Positions 8,987 to 17,368 of a stretch of DNA of 64,000 bases are shown one piece after another. This stretch comes from Streptococcus gallolyticus (GTDB lineage: Bacteria; Bacillota; Bacilli; Lactobacillales; Streptococcaceae), in contig JAIMFC010000004.1 in the NCBI GenBank assembly GCA_019794795.1, positions 124,001 through 188,000 on the forward strand. The letters are read 5' to 3'. Made by a program: the position numbers and the translations under genes. The stretch's first letter is position 1; every line of letters begins with the position of its first letter. The notes under the pieces were generated by a model. The model was given only the letters and a program-made list of their open reading frames with translations, was not told where the DNA came from and did not search any database.

Positions 8987-9052
8987 AAAAATAAGGGAGC
9001 GAAGGAAACTCTTTGCTAATTGCTATGAGTTCTTTCCCACTCCCTATTTTTA
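8987..9052 (-). terminator. Long imperfect inverted repeat ending the importer operon
   Basis: Arms AAAATAAGGGAG (from 8987) and CTCCCTATTTTT (to 9052) extend inward through GGAAACTC / GAGTTCTTTCC. Read on the minus strand it lies downstream of the permease-receptor gene. Confidence 0.55.
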
Positions 9053-9076
9053 TAGTCAATTAAGAATTTACGGCTC

Positions 9077-10804
9077 TTAAGATTTTGTCCATTCTTGGAC
9101 GATTTTTTTGTTCTGCTTAATCCAATTCTTTGCAGCTTCTTCAGGAGTTTTTCCCTTATTGATATCTAGCATGACAGACTCCATGTCTTTTTGTGTCCAA
9201 TGGAATCGGTCCACAATTTGATAGACTTCGGGAGCATCTTCCTTCAACCCTTTACGGGCAATCGTGTTGATATTTTCAGCTTCTCCGAATGATTTCTTAG
9301 GGTCATCAAGGTATTTCAAGTCATATTTTGAGAACATCCAGTGAGGAGACCAACCGGTTATAACGATTTCTTCTTTGTTACGGATGGCCTTATCCAATGA
9401 AGATGTCATGGCACCTGTAGAGGATGCTGTCAATTCCCAAGTTGAGAGATTGCCATAGTCTTTTTTAGCAGATTGAGCTGCATCCATGATCCCAGCACCT
9501 GGCTCGATACCAGTGATGGATTTTTTAGCTTGATCAGACAAGTCTGAAATACTATGGACGGCGGTCATATAGCTTGGTACGACAAGACCAAGGCGGATAT
9601 TTTCTAAGTTGGGACCAAGATCTTCTAAGTTGTCTTGATACTTTTTGAATTGTTGACCATGTGTGACGGGAAGCCAAGCACTTGTGGTAAAATCGGCATT
9701 TCCGTTTGCGACGGATTGCCAACTAACAGCATTATCAAGCGGAATCATATCTACCTTGTAACCAGCTTGTTTTAAGACTTCACCGATGACATTAGTGGAA
9801 GCGACTTCTGAATCCCACTGTACATAGGAGATACGAATGGTTTTGTCCTTGGCAGCAGAATTGGCATTCATGGCGATAAAGCTGCGTCCTAAAGCTGCTC
9901 CGACAAAGAGGAGTAAGGCTGCGATACCAATCCATTTAGCGGTCTGTCCATTTTCTTTACCTTGATGATTGAGCAGTTGTGAAATACGGTCTAGTATGAT
10001 GGCCAGAATAACGAGCGCGAAACCAGAGACAAAACCATTCCCGACATCTGCTTTTTGTAGGGCTGAGAGGACTTCACGCCCGAGCCCTGGGGCACCAATC
10101 ATTGAACCGGTAACGACCATGGAAAGGGCGAGCATCATTGTTTGGTTGACACCGGCCATAATTGTATTGCGGGCAAGAGGTAACTCCACCTTGAATAATT
10201 TTTGGCTTGGAGTAGAACCAAATGCATCTGAGGCTTCAACTAACTCGGTTGGAATTTCACGAATAGCCAAGTTTGTAAAACGAACAGTTGGGGGAAGGGC
10301 GAAGATAACAGAGGCAAATACCCCTGGTACAATACCAATACCGAAAAATACCACGGCAGGAATCAAGTAAACAAAGGCTGGCATTGTTTGCATGAAGTCC
10401 AAAATCGGATTAACAATTTGTTTTACACTTGTATTTTTTGCCATCCAAATACCGAGTGGGACACCGATAATAATCGAAATCAAACTGGCTACTAGCACCA
10501 AAACGAGGGTGCTAATCATGTGCTCCCATAGACCTTGGTTGTAGATAAAGAATAGTCCAAGCAAGGTCAAGACAGGCATTTTCCAATCTTCTTTTTTCAA
10601 TAAGAAAAAGAGAGCAATACTAACGAATGCCATAAAAAGGAGTGGGTTAATGAAGAGAAGTGTATTGGTTGTCCAATCCATCACACCATTTCCGCCGGCT
10701 TGCAAGATGTCAAAAAATCCTGCAAATGTTTTGGTAACCCAGTCTGTCAGAGCTTCTACAGCCGGAGCTACCGGAATTTTTGTTTTTAGTATATTTTCAA
10801 TCAT
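9077..10804 (-). CDS. busAB: Glycine betaine ABC transporter, permease/substrate-binding fusion (OpuABC/BusAB type)
   Basis: 575 residues with two parts. Residues 1-290 form an integral membrane permease with a short amphipathic start, about seven or eight membrane segments and the BPD_transp_1 coupling region (EASDAFGSTPSQKLFKVELP). Residues 315-575 form an OpuAC-type receptor domain tethered outside the cell (from IRISYVQWDSEVASTN; ligand region TGWSPHWMF). Such fusions are known from lactococcal OpuA/BusA. It imports glycine betaine as compatible solute under osmotic stress. ATG 10804 lies 15 bases behind the ATPase gene, in one operon. Confidence 0.93.
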   Translation of the reverse strand: MIENILKTKIPVAPAVEALTDWVTKTFAGFFDILQAGGNGVMDWTTNTLLFINPLLFMAFVSIALFFLLKKEDWKMPVLTLLGLFFIYNQGLWEHMISTLVLVLVASLISIIIGVPLGIWMAKNTSVKQIVNPILDFMQTMPAFVYLIPAVVFFGIGIVPGVFASVIFALPPTVRFTNLAIREIPTELVEASDAFGSTPSQKLFKVELPLARNTIMAGVNQTMMLALSMVVTGSMIGAPGLGREVLSALQKADVGNGFVSGFALVILAIILDRISQLLNHQGKENGQTAKWIGIAALLLFVGAALGRSFIAMNANSAAKDKTIRISYVQWDSEVASTNVIGEVLKQAGYKVDMIPLDNAVSWQSVANGNADFTTSAWLPVTHGQQFKKYQDNLEDLGPNLENIRLGLVVPSYMTAVHSISDLSDQAKKSITGIEPGAGIMDAAQSAKKDYGNLSTWELTASSTGAMTSSLDKAIRNKEEIVITGWSPHWMFSKYDLKYLDDPKKSFGEAENINTIARKGLKEDAPEVYQIVDRFHWTQKDMESVMLDINKGKTPEEAAKNWIKQNKKIVQEWTKS

Positions 10805-10819
10805 ATATTAGTTCCTTCA

Positions 10820-12016
10820 CTATGCGTTGTTCTCTTCGGGGATATTTGCCAAGGCTTCAATCAATCGTCCTCGAATCACGACTCCTAGTAGACGATTGTT
10901 GTCATCAGTAACAGCGATTGGAGAAGACGAGTCATAAATTAATGGCATAATATCAGTGATGATGGTATCTTTTGAAACCGTCACGATATCGGTATTGACC
11001 ACGTCGGCTAATGGAATTCCTTTTTTACGAGCTTCTAGAGCCGCATCTGTCGTAACGCTACCAAGGAGATGGCGGCGTCGGTCAGTTGCCATCAACATAG
11101 AGACCTCTTCGTTATACATACGATTCAAGGCAACTTGCGGGCCATCGATTCCGATAGTGGTGGTGATGGGTTTAATCATAATATTTTGTGCAGTAAGGAC
11201 TTTAGAGCGATCCACATCTTCGACGAACTCGCGTACAAAGTCATTGGCAGGATTGGTTAAAATTTCTTCACCAGTACCAATTTGTATGATTTTACCATCC
11301 TTCATTAGGGCGATACGGTCACCAATACGAAGAGCTTCGTTGAGGTCATGACTGATAAAGATAATGGTTTGTTGCTGATTTGCTTGCAAATCGAGTAGTT
11401 CATCTTGCATTTCACGGCGAATCAAGGGATCCAGTGCAGAGAAGGCCTCGTCCATTAAAAGGATTTTAGGACTATTAGCGAGAGCACGCGCCAAACCGAC
11501 TCGTTGCTGCATACCACCTGAAAGTTGATTTGGGTACTGATCTTTGAAGGCCAAGAGACCGGAATTATCCAAAGCACGTTCAGCAATCTGACGACGTTCC
11601 TCTTTATCTACGCCACGTAATTCTAAACCAAATTCTGTATTTTCAAGAATAGTTCTGTGTGGAAATAGGGCAAAACTTTGAAAGACCATATTGATATCGT
11701 GACGGCGGATCTCACGTAAATCACTGTCGTTCAGTTTAGAGATATCCTTATCTCCTAGGAGAATCTGACCAGATGATGGTTCAATTAAGCGATTCAGCAT
11801 ACGAACGAGTGTTGACTTGCCAGAACCTGAAAGTCCCATGATGACAAAAATTTCGCCCTCTTTGATATCGAAATTAGCATCGTAGACGCCGACAGTTGCA
11901 CCTGTCTTTTTCAAAATTTCTTCTTTTGATTTTCCCTGTTTGACCAGCTCAAGAGCAGCTTTTTGCTTTTTCCCGAAAACTTTTGTCAAATGGTTTACTT
12001 CTAAAATTGTTTTCAT
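10820..12016 (-). CDS. busAA: Glycine betaine ABC transporter ATP-binding subunit with tandem CBS domains
   Basis: 398 residues from ATG 12016, chosen because GGAGGAAGA lies just upstream; a longer in-frame start exists but lacks such a site. Walker A is GLSGSGKST (61-69), the signature is LSGGMQQR, Walker B is [12 protein letters not shown], and the switch His is in FISHD. Two CBS motifs fill the last 120 residues. In OpuA-type importers these sense ionic strength or bind c-di-AMP. It energises the BusAB permease. First gene of the operon, with a near-consensus promoter. Confidence 0.94.
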   Translation of the reverse strand: MKTILEVNHLTKVFGKKQKAALELVKQGKSKEEILKKTGATVGVYDANFDIKEGEIFVIMGLSGSGKSTLVRMLNRLIEPSSGQILLGDKDISKLNDSDLREIRRHDINMVFQSFALFPHRTILENTEFGLELRGVDKEERRQIAERALDNSGLLAFKDQYPNQLSGGMQQRVGLARALANSPKILLMDEAFSALDPLIRREMQDELLDLQANQQQTIIFISHDLNEALRIGDRIALMKDGKIIQIGTGEEILTNPANDFVREFVEDVDRSKVLTAQNIMIKPITTTIGIDGPQVALNRMYNEEVSMLMATDRRRHLLGSVTTDAALEARKKGIPLADVVNTDIVTVSKDTIITDIMPLIYDSSSPIAVTDDNNRLLGVVIRGRLIEALANIPEENNA

Positions 12017-12053
12017 TCTTCCTCCAATCACAAGCAACCTATTATTAAAATAT

Positions 12054-12131
12054 AGTGTCACTTGGAAATAAAAAATAGTCTGTCAAAAAACAGAACACAC
12101 AAAGCATAACACGTAATGTCACTTTTGTCAA
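12054..12131 (-). promoter_or_regulatory. Importer promoter with TGTCACT candidate BusR sites
   Basis: On the minus strand, TTGACA (12126-12131) and TATGCT (12103-12108) are 17 bases apart. The heptamer TGTCACT (plus-strand reading) lies inside the spacer at 12117-12123 and again in the leader at 12056-12062, where it is part of the palindrome AGTGTCACT. Related TGTCAA words lie at 12081 and 12126. BusR-type repressors bind GTGACA/TGTCAC motifs at the importer promoter, so these are candidate operators. Confidence 0.6.
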
Positions 12132-12511
12132 AAAATCTAGTTAAAATTGTATAAAATAGAATCATATCAATGGTTTTAAGTTCCGTATTTTTCTATTGTA
12201 ATATACAAAAATAGGTGTTTTCTTACTATTTTTAGAAAGCACTATTTTTACATTCTATTTAAAAAATAAGCAAAATAGTTGAAAATATCTGTCTATGTGA
12301 TATAATGACAACATAAAATATAAAACAAGTTGTCACTATAACGAGAATAACAATTGAGCAAAAGCTCACATTATATAATGTTGTTAAGTTAAAAAATTGT
12401 AGGATGACCTCTTATATTTTATGTGGTTAAAAACCACAAAGAATATTCTTAATTATTGCCATATACCCATCGGTATTGTATTCTTTGTTAGTTATTTAAA
12501 AGGGAGAAAAA
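12062..12511 (+). promoter_or_regulatory. Gls24 operon promoter and long structured 5' leader
   Basis: Apart from the importer promoter, this gene-free stretch holds the plus-strand promoter TTGAAA (12279-12284) and TATAAT (12301-12306), 16 bases apart. A leader of about 200 bases follows. It contains TGTCACT at 12331-12337, a 13-bp long-range inverted repeat (12311-12323 with 12412-12424), a GTGGTT-AAA-AACCAC hairpin (12424-12438) and a 9-bp pair CAAAGAATA / TATTCTTTG (12437-12445, 12479-12487). AAGGGAG precedes ATG 12512. Confidence 0.65.
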
Positions 12512-12757
12512 ATGATGATTCTTTGGAAATTACTTATCGGAGCACTAATCGGTGCAGTTGCAGGAACTATTACTAAAAAAGGTGGCTCAATGGGCTGGAT
12601 TGCAAACATCATTGCAGGTTTAGTCGGGGCATCTGTCGGACAATCCATCTTTGGTGCATGGGGACCTAGCTTGGCAGGGATGGCCTTGGTTCCATCTATC
12701 TTAGGAGCGGTTATCGTGGTTGCTGTCGTGTCGTTCTTTCTTAGAAAATCAAACTAG
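12512..12757 (+). CDS. GlsB/YeaQ/YmgE-family stress membrane protein
   Basis: 81 residues, almost all membrane: a helix at about 2-22, a Gly-rich second helix at about 27-45 (WIANIIAGLVGASVGQ) and a third at about 52-76 (GMALVPSILGAVIVVAVVSFFL). The order of Gly-rich helices and the length fit the transglycosylase-associated/GlsB family. These small proteins are linked to general and envelope stress; their activity is not known. First gene of a six-gene operon that also codes for AmaP and two Gls24 proteins, behind AAGGGAG. Confidence 0.88.
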   Translation: MMILWKLLIGALIGAVAGTITKKGGSMGWIANIIAGLVGASVGQSIFGAWGPSLAGMALVPSILGAVIVVAVVSFFLRKSN

Positions 12758-12772
12758 AAAGTAGGATCTGAT

Positions 12773-13351
12773 ATGAGTAAGACACTGAAATGGCTCTACA
12801 GCCTCGCAAGTCTTCTATTATTCAGTCTACTTGCATTTGTAGTTGTCATCAGCCAACGTCATATAGCACTTTCGAGTGAATGGAATTGGTTGAACACAGA
12901 TTTGCAGCTACCTACTTTTATAGAAGAACATTACCATCTTGTATACTTCTGGTTAGCCCTTATCTTTATCGCAATCATTCTTGTGACAGTCTTGGTGGTT
13001 ATCTTTTACCCGCGGACTTACACAGAAATTCCTTTGTTAGAAGACGATGCTTCCTTGCTATTAAAAAAATCAGCTCTGGAAGGCTATGTTCGTACCTGCA
13101 TTTTGGAATCGAATTTATTGGTCAACCCAAGTGTAGCGGTAACCATGTACAAGAAAAAATTTAAGGTTCATGTTAAAGGTGCTGTAACCAGTGAAGTAGG
13201 ATTTGCAAATGCTGCGGTAGGTGCTAAAAAAGTTATTGAACAAGGGCTTCAACAGTATATTGGTGTTGATAGACCGGTTAATTTCAAAGTATTTGTAGAC
13301 GAACTACAGACAGCTGGACAAACGAGTCGTGTTGTTAACCGCGTCTTATAA
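12773..13351 (+). CDS. amaP: Alkaline shock response membrane anchor protein AmaP
   Basis: 192 residues with two membrane helices (about 7-29 and 56-81) and a cytoplasmic C-terminal domain of about 110 residues. In staphylococci AmaP anchors Asp23 to the membrane. Here the partner would be one or both Gls24/Asp23 proteins coded downstream. The C-terminal part carries an Asp23-like pattern (NPSVAVTMYKKKFKVHVKG, then AAVGAKKVIEQGLQQYIGV). It lies 15 bases after the GlsB gene. Family call from architecture and neighbours. Confidence 0.85.
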   Translation: MSKTLKWLYSLASLLLFSLLAFVVVISQRHIALSSEWNWLNTDLQLPTFIEEHYHLVYFWLALIFIAIILVTVLVVIFYPRTYTEIPLLEDDASLLLKKSALEGYVRTCILESNLLVNPSVAVTMYKKKFKVHVKGAVTSEVGFANAAVGAKKVIEQGLQQYIGVDRPVNFKVFVDELQTAGQTSRVVNRVL

Positions 13352-13361
13352 AGGAGGAGAA

Positions 13362-13553
13362 ATGGAACTATTCAAAACCTATCGATACCCACTTATAGGA
13401 GGGGGCTTGGGATTGTTCTTGGCGCTTCTCTTCTTAACAGTTGGGTTTTTGAAGACAATTTTTCTAATACTATTTACGATTTTCGGTATTTTGTTGGGAA
13501 ATTATTGCCAACGGACAGGCTTGATTTCAAAGATAGTTAATTATTTTAAATAA
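13362..13553 (+). CDS. DUF2273 small membrane protein
   Basis: 63 residues from ATG 13362, chosen because AAAGGAGGAG lies just before it; an upstream in-frame start inside amaP has no such site. Two hydrophobic helices cover about 8-27 and 29-46, with a short basic tail. DUF2273 proteins regularly lie between amaP and asp23/gls24 genes, as here. The role is unknown; it may help anchor the Gls24 proteins. Confidence 0.85.
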   Translation: MELFKTYRYPLIGGGLGLFLALLFLTVGFLKTIFLILFTIFGILLGNYCQRTGLISKIVNYFK

Positions 13554-13568
13554 AGAAAGAGGATTAAT

Positions 13569-14111
13569 ATGACAACGAATACTTATGTAAAAAACACATC
13601 AACTCTTCCGACTGAAGCAGTTCGTGGCCAGCTCACTTTTGAAGATAAGGTTATTGAAAAAATTGTCGGCTTAGCGATTGAACATGTAGATGGTCTCTTG
13701 GCTGCGAACGGTGGCTTCTTTGCCAATCTAAAAGACAAGTTAGTCAATACTGAGTCTGTAACAGATGGCATTTCAGTCGAAGTTGGTAAAAAACAAGTGG
13801 CTGTGGATTTAGATATCGTAGCAGAGTACCAAAAACACTTGCCGACTATTTACGCAGACATCAAAGCCATTGTTGAATCTGAAGTGAAAAAGATGACAGA
13901 CTTGGATGTCGTAGAAGTAAATGTCAAGGTGGTGGATATCAAAACACGTGCGCAGCATGAAGCGGACTCTATCAGCTTGCAAGATCGCGTGACAGACGCA
14001 GCACAAGCAACGACAAATTTTGCTTCAAACCAAGTAGAAAACGTTAAATCAGTAGTTGGTACAGGTGTTGAAAAGGTAGAAGAACTAAAACCTGAACCAC
14101 GAGTAAAATAA
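13569..14111 (+). CDS. gls24: Asp23/Gls24-family envelope stress protein (first copy)
   Basis: 180 residues. The Asp23 domain spans about 20-125: GQLTFEDKVIEKIVGLAIEH, then VDGLLAANGGFFANLKDKL, then EVGKKQVAVDLDIVAEY. A helical tail follows (DRVTDAAQATTNFASNQVENVKS). Gls24 proteins are soluble and gather at the membrane through AmaP. In enterococci and streptococci they are tied to stress and virulence. A paralogue lies 245 bases downstream and shares the DR.TDAAQAT tail, so the pair arose by duplication. Confidence 0.92.
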   Translation: MTTNTYVKNTSTLPTEAVRGQLTFEDKVIEKIVGLAIEHVDGLLAANGGFFANLKDKLVNTESVTDGISVEVGKKQVAVDLDIVAEYQKHLPTIYADIKAIVESEVKKMTDLDVVEVNVKVVDIKTRAQHEADSISLQDRVTDAAQATTNFASNQVENVKSVVGTGVEKVEELKPEPRVK

Positions 14112-14143
14112 TTTTTAAATTAAAATAGAAAGAGGAACAAACT

Positions 14144-14353
14144 ATGTCAGAAGAAAAATTCGATGCAAAATTAGACCAAGTGACAGGATCTGTAAAAGAA
14201 GGTCTTGGTAAATTAACAGGTGATAAAGAAATCGAAACAGAAGGTAAAGTTGAAAAATTGGCTGGTAAAGTCAAAGAAACGATTGAAGATGTTAAGGACA
14301 CTGTAAAAGGTGCTGTAGACGGATTGAAAAAATCAACCGACGAGGAGAAATAA
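14144..14353 (+). CDS. CsbD-family stress protein
   Basis: 69 residues, very charged and without hydrophobic segments. The pattern [21 protein letters not shown] followed by [20 protein letters not shown] is the CsbD repeat. CsbD proteins are small, induced by general stress and of unknown activity. It sits between the two Gls24 genes and belongs to the same operon. GAAAGAGGAA precedes ATG 14144. It is followed after three bases by the second Gls24 gene. Confidence 0.9.
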   Translation: MSEEKFDAKLDQVTGSVKEGLGKLTGDKEIETEGKVEKLAGKVKETIEDVKDTVKGAVDGLKKSTDEEK

Positions 14354-14356
14354 TTT

Positions 14357-14869
14357 ATGATAGATGTAGAAAATATGAAAAGCAACCTTACCTATAATGA
14401 CCTTGTCATTGAAAAAATTGTTGGCCATGCATTGGAAAACGTTGATGGTCTCTTGGCAGTCAATGGAGGATTTTTCTCCAATTTGAAAAATAACTTGGTT
14501 AATTCTGATTCTGTGACAGACGGCGTTAATGTTGAAGTTGGCTCTGAGGAAGTTGCTGTAGACTTGAACATCATCGTGGAATACGGAAAAGATATTCCAG
14601 CCATTGTCGAAAGTATGAAAGGGATCGTAGCTCAAAATGTTGAAGTCATGACTCACTTGAAGGTGGTTGAATTGAACGTTAATGTCGTGGATATTCAAAC
14701 CAAGGAAGAATTTGAGAAGTCATCTGTAACAGTTCAAGATCGCTTGACAGACGCAGCACAAGCAACTGGTGAATTTGCAAGTCAGTCTGCTGAAAAAATC
14801 AAATCAGTAGCAGTGACTGGTGCAGAAAAGACAAAAGAATTCGTTGCGCAATATTCAGAAAAAGAATAG
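14357..14869 (+). CDS. Asp23/Gls24-family envelope stress protein (second copy)
   Basis: 170 residues, parallel along its whole length to the first copy: LTYNDLVIEKIVGHALENVD, VNGGFFSNLKNNLVNSDSVTDG, EEVAVDLNIIVEYGKDIP and the helical tail DRLTDAAQATGEFASQSAEKIKS. It starts three bases after the CsbD stop, and GAGGAG of the upstream end serves as ribosome site. It is the last gene of the operon. The two copies differ mostly in the termini, so they may form mixed assemblies on AmaP; that is inference. Confidence 0.92.
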   Translation: MIDVENMKSNLTYNDLVIEKIVGHALENVDGLLAVNGGFFSNLKNNLVNSDSVTDGVNVEVGSEEVAVDLNIIVEYGKDIPAIVESMKGIVAQNVEVMTHLKVVELNVNVVDIQTKEEFEKSSVTVQDRLTDAAQATGEFASQSAEKIKSVAVTGAEKTKEFVAQYSEKE

Positions 14870-15191
14870 TTACAAGATAGAACAGTGACCTGGGACGACA
14901 GTCCTGGGTTCTTTGATGTTTTTAGTTTTAGCAGTTTGGTTGTAAGGGGGCTAAAGGCTTGCTTTTCTTATTGTGTAAGCAATTTTGAATGATTGGGCCT
15001 CTGATTTCTAACCACAAAAAGTTTTCCAAGACCTTTTGTGATAGTCAACCATGCAGAGATGAGAAGATAAAATTGATTTCTATGAAATCACACCTCTCTC
15101 TCTGTGCGAAAAAGCATCACTAAATAATATTGAAAAAATGATAAAATTGTGATTTAATGGATAGGATATGTACGAAAGGAGACAACTGAAA
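14870..15191. other. Intergenic region between the Gls24 operon and busR
   Basis: A weak terminator-like stem GGAC-GACA-GTCC (14892-14903), a GATTTC-TAT-GAAATC hairpin near 15075 and AT-rich promoter-like sequence near 15130-15160. AAAGGAG at 15176-15182 serves busR. No further gene was seen. Confidence 0.45.
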
Positions 15192-15833
15192 ATGCAGAAG
15201 AAAGTATCAGCAGTAAAAGAATCAAAGTACCAACAAATCGCGATAGAAGTTGCCAAGCGCATTGCCAATGGGGATTATGAAGCTGGTGAAAAACTGAAGT
15301 CACGTTCGACTTTGTCTGCTCAATTTAACGTTTCTCCGGAGACAACGCGAAAAGCCTTGAATATTCTGGCGGACTTGAAGATTGTTACCTTAAAACATGG
15401 CAGTGGAGCAATTGTCCTATCACAAGAAAAAGCGATTGAGTTTTTAGATAAGTACGAAAGTACTCATTCGATTGCAATCATTAAGGAACGAATCCGAAAA
15501 AATATCAAGTACCAGCAAGAACAAATGGAAGATTTGTCCCTTCTGGTTAATGAATTTTTACTACAAAGTCAATCCATTAGTCGTCAATACCCATTGACGC
15601 CATATGAGATTATCGTTAGCCAAGATACTGAGTACTTTGGAAAGCCGCTTAGTGAGTTGAATATTTGGCATTTAACAGGTGCAACAATTATTGCCATCGA
15701 GCATGAGGGTGAATTTGTTCTTTCCCCTGGACCATATGGCAAGATTGAAAAAGGGGATCATGTCTACTTTGTTGGTTCTAACTTAGCCTATTCACGTATG
15801 AAAACTTTCTTTAATCTCAAAATGGGCCTATAG
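15192..15833 (+). CDS. busR: BusR-type GntR/RCK_C repressor of the glycine betaine importer
   Basis: 213 residues from ATG 15192; AAAGGAG lies 10 bases before it, and an earlier in-frame ATG would contain this site. A GntR-type winged helix (about 12-78; SRSTLSAQFNVSPETTRKAL) is followed by a long helix (about 95-125) and an RCK_C/TrkA_C domain (about 135-213; PLSELNIWHLTGATIIAIEH). This order is that of BusR, the c-di-AMP-dependent repressor of the BusA/OpuA importer in lactococci and group B streptococci. Its target operon lies 3.2 kb away, beyond the Gls24 operon. Confidence 0.88.
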   Translation: MQKKVSAVKESKYQQIAIEVAKRIANGDYEAGEKLKSRSTLSAQFNVSPETTRKALNILADLKIVTLKHGSGAIVLSQEKAIEFLDKYESTHSIAIIKERIRKNIKYQQEQMEDLSLLVNEFLLQSQSISRQYPLTPYEIIVSQDTEYFGKPLSELNIWHLTGATIIAIEHEGEFVLSPGPYGKIEKGDHVYFVGSNLAYSRMKTFFNLKMGL

Positions 15834-15918
15834 GGGACGGTGAGAACTATTCCCTCACTATCAGAATAGGAAAGAGTTTGAGTGGTCAACGTTCCACAAA
15901 ATATAGATAATATTTAAG

Positions 15919-15961
15919 CGAATGATTGAGTTCAGTGTGGTACAGGACTCAGTCGTTTTTA
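15919..15961 (+). terminator. Terminator after busR
   Basis: Stem CGA.TGA.TGAGTTC against GGACTCAGTCG with an 11-base loop and a TTTTT tail. Confidence 0.65.
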
Positions 15962-15973
15962 TATTAGCTTGGT

Positions 15974-16429
15974 TCATTTGTGACTTTCATAATCAACAGC
16001 AATCTTACCTCCGAAAATACTCATCAATAGCATTAAACTGCCCAAATCCACCATAGGCAAGGGAATCAAAAATGAAAACGTAACCCCAATCGGGAGCTCT
16101 GCACTTGTGAATTCCATAAATAAAGGAATAGAAGAACAGGACGAAATGGTATGACTGTTCCTAATAAAGTTGAACGGTATTGGTAAGAATCTCATCGTAA
16201 CTACCTAAAATGCTGCGACTTCGTTCAGGTGGAAATAGCTTTGAAGGTATGAAATGAAAAAAATCAATACACAGAGTAAAATAGTGATTTTGATGACATC
16301 ATAGAAGAAAAATTGCAAACTTCCTCCTAATCGAGAAGAGAGATTGATTCCAAAGAATACTAGTACCTGTCCTACAATGTCGTTTAGTCACTTCATCCCC
16401 AGAACTTGGTGTTGAATAAATGCCCCCAT
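15974..16429 (-). pseudogene. Decayed YraQ/DUF318-type permease
   Basis: The minus strand from ATG 16429 (GAAAGGA upstream) reads MGAFIQHQVLG, then meets a stop. Shifted frames continue with QFFFYDVIKITILLCVLIFF and YLQSYFPPERSRSILGSY, then, at 16195-15974, SCSSIPLFMEFTSAELPIG and GVTFSFLIPLPMVDLGSLML. These match the start and the CSCSSIP / GVTFSFL..PMVD signature of YraQ-type permeases (PF03773). The intact family has about 300 residues, so most of it is missing. Several frameshifts and stops are seen; no functional product is expected. Confidence 0.65.
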
Positions 16430-16747
16430 GTTTTTTCCTTTCACCATAAATCAAATTTTTTGAACTGTTTTTCAAAATCAAAAGTCATACTAAGATGACT
16501 TTCGGATACAATGACATTGTTGGAGCTGAGTTAGCCTCAAAGTCTGTTATCTCTTGAAAATGGGTTAAAGCAAATCGTAATCCAGCTTATACTTCGGCTA
16601 TAATGTTTCCATTTCCCATCCTGACGACTCAGGACCATCTCTGGCTGGCATAATATTTTCAGATGGTAAGACAATTTCTTCATTTAATGAGATTGCTAAA
16701 AATATGAACTAAAGAGGAATTTGAAGTAGATTCTCGTAAGGTAACAG
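16430..16747. other. Decayed sequence with short open fragments
   Basis: No intact gene. The plus strand near 16499-16560 reads MTFGYNDIVGAELASKSVIS, then a stop. Near 16620-16708 another frame reads HPDDSGPSLAGIIFSDGK followed by TISSFNEIAKNMN. Both look like protein remnants, but I do not recognise the family. Confidence 0.4.
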
Positions 16748-17325
16748 TTGGCTTTGGGGGCGCTCAATGGTATTCCTCGTGAAGATGGATTTGATATTAC
16801 CGTGGCTTCTGAAATCATGGCGATTTTGTGTTTGGTGACAGACATCAATGACTTGAAAGCACGTTTGGCAAATATTATTATCGGTTATCGTTTTGACCGC
16901 AGTCCTATCTACGTGCGTGATTTGGCGGTGGAAGGTGCTTTGACCCTTATTTTGAAAGATGCTATCAAACCAAACCTTGTCCAAACCATCTATGGCACGC
17001 CTGCCTTTGTCCATGGTGGTCCATTTGCTAATATTGCCCACGGATGTAACTCAGTTCTCGCAACAATTACAGCTTTGCGATTGGCCGGCTACACGGTCAC
17101 AGAAGCAGGTTTCGGAGCTGACCTCGGATCAGAGAAGTTTATCGCCGTTAAGGTACCGAACTTGCTTAAGGCTCCTGATGCTTCCGTGAATTTGTGCCAA
17201 AATTAGGTGCAGGCTTTATCGTTTCCTTAATAGGTGATGTCATGACCATGTCTGGTTTGCCAAAAGCTCCCGCAGCTCTCAACATGGATGTGGCAGCAGA
17301 CGGGACAGCTATCGGCTTGTTCTAA
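16748..17325 (+). pseudogene. fhs: Formate-tetrahydrofolate ligase remnant
   Basis: The frame carries [60 protein letters not shown] and [14 protein letters not shown], hallmark segments from the middle of this ligase (EC 6.3.4.3). At about 17180 it jumps, after KAPDA, to another frame ([20 protein letters not shown], then [13 protein letters not shown]) that is the C-terminal end, stopping at 17325. The intact enzyme has about 556 residues. Here the N-terminal part and a large internal piece are gone. A full copy may exist elsewhere in the genome. Confidence 0.88.
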
Positions 17326-17338
17326 CAAGAATGAATAT

Positions 17339-17367
17339 AAAAAATCCGCTCAAAGGCGGATTTTTTG
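17339..17367. terminator. Terminator between the fhs remnant and the convergent PrsW gene
   Basis: Perfect stem AAAATCCGC / GCGGATTTT with a 6-base loop and runs of A and T on both sides. Confidence 0.85.
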
Positions 17368-17368
17368 T

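Larger units (their letters stand above)
8651..9076. other. 426-bp intergenic region rich in inverted repeats
   Basis: No open frame with a ribosome site was found. The region holds a weak stem at about 8714-8740 (GGAG.TGG.CT / AG.CCA.CTCC), a compact cluster of three stem-loops at 8846-8949, and a long imperfect inverted repeat at 8987-9052 that should end the importer operon. Confidence 0.6.
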
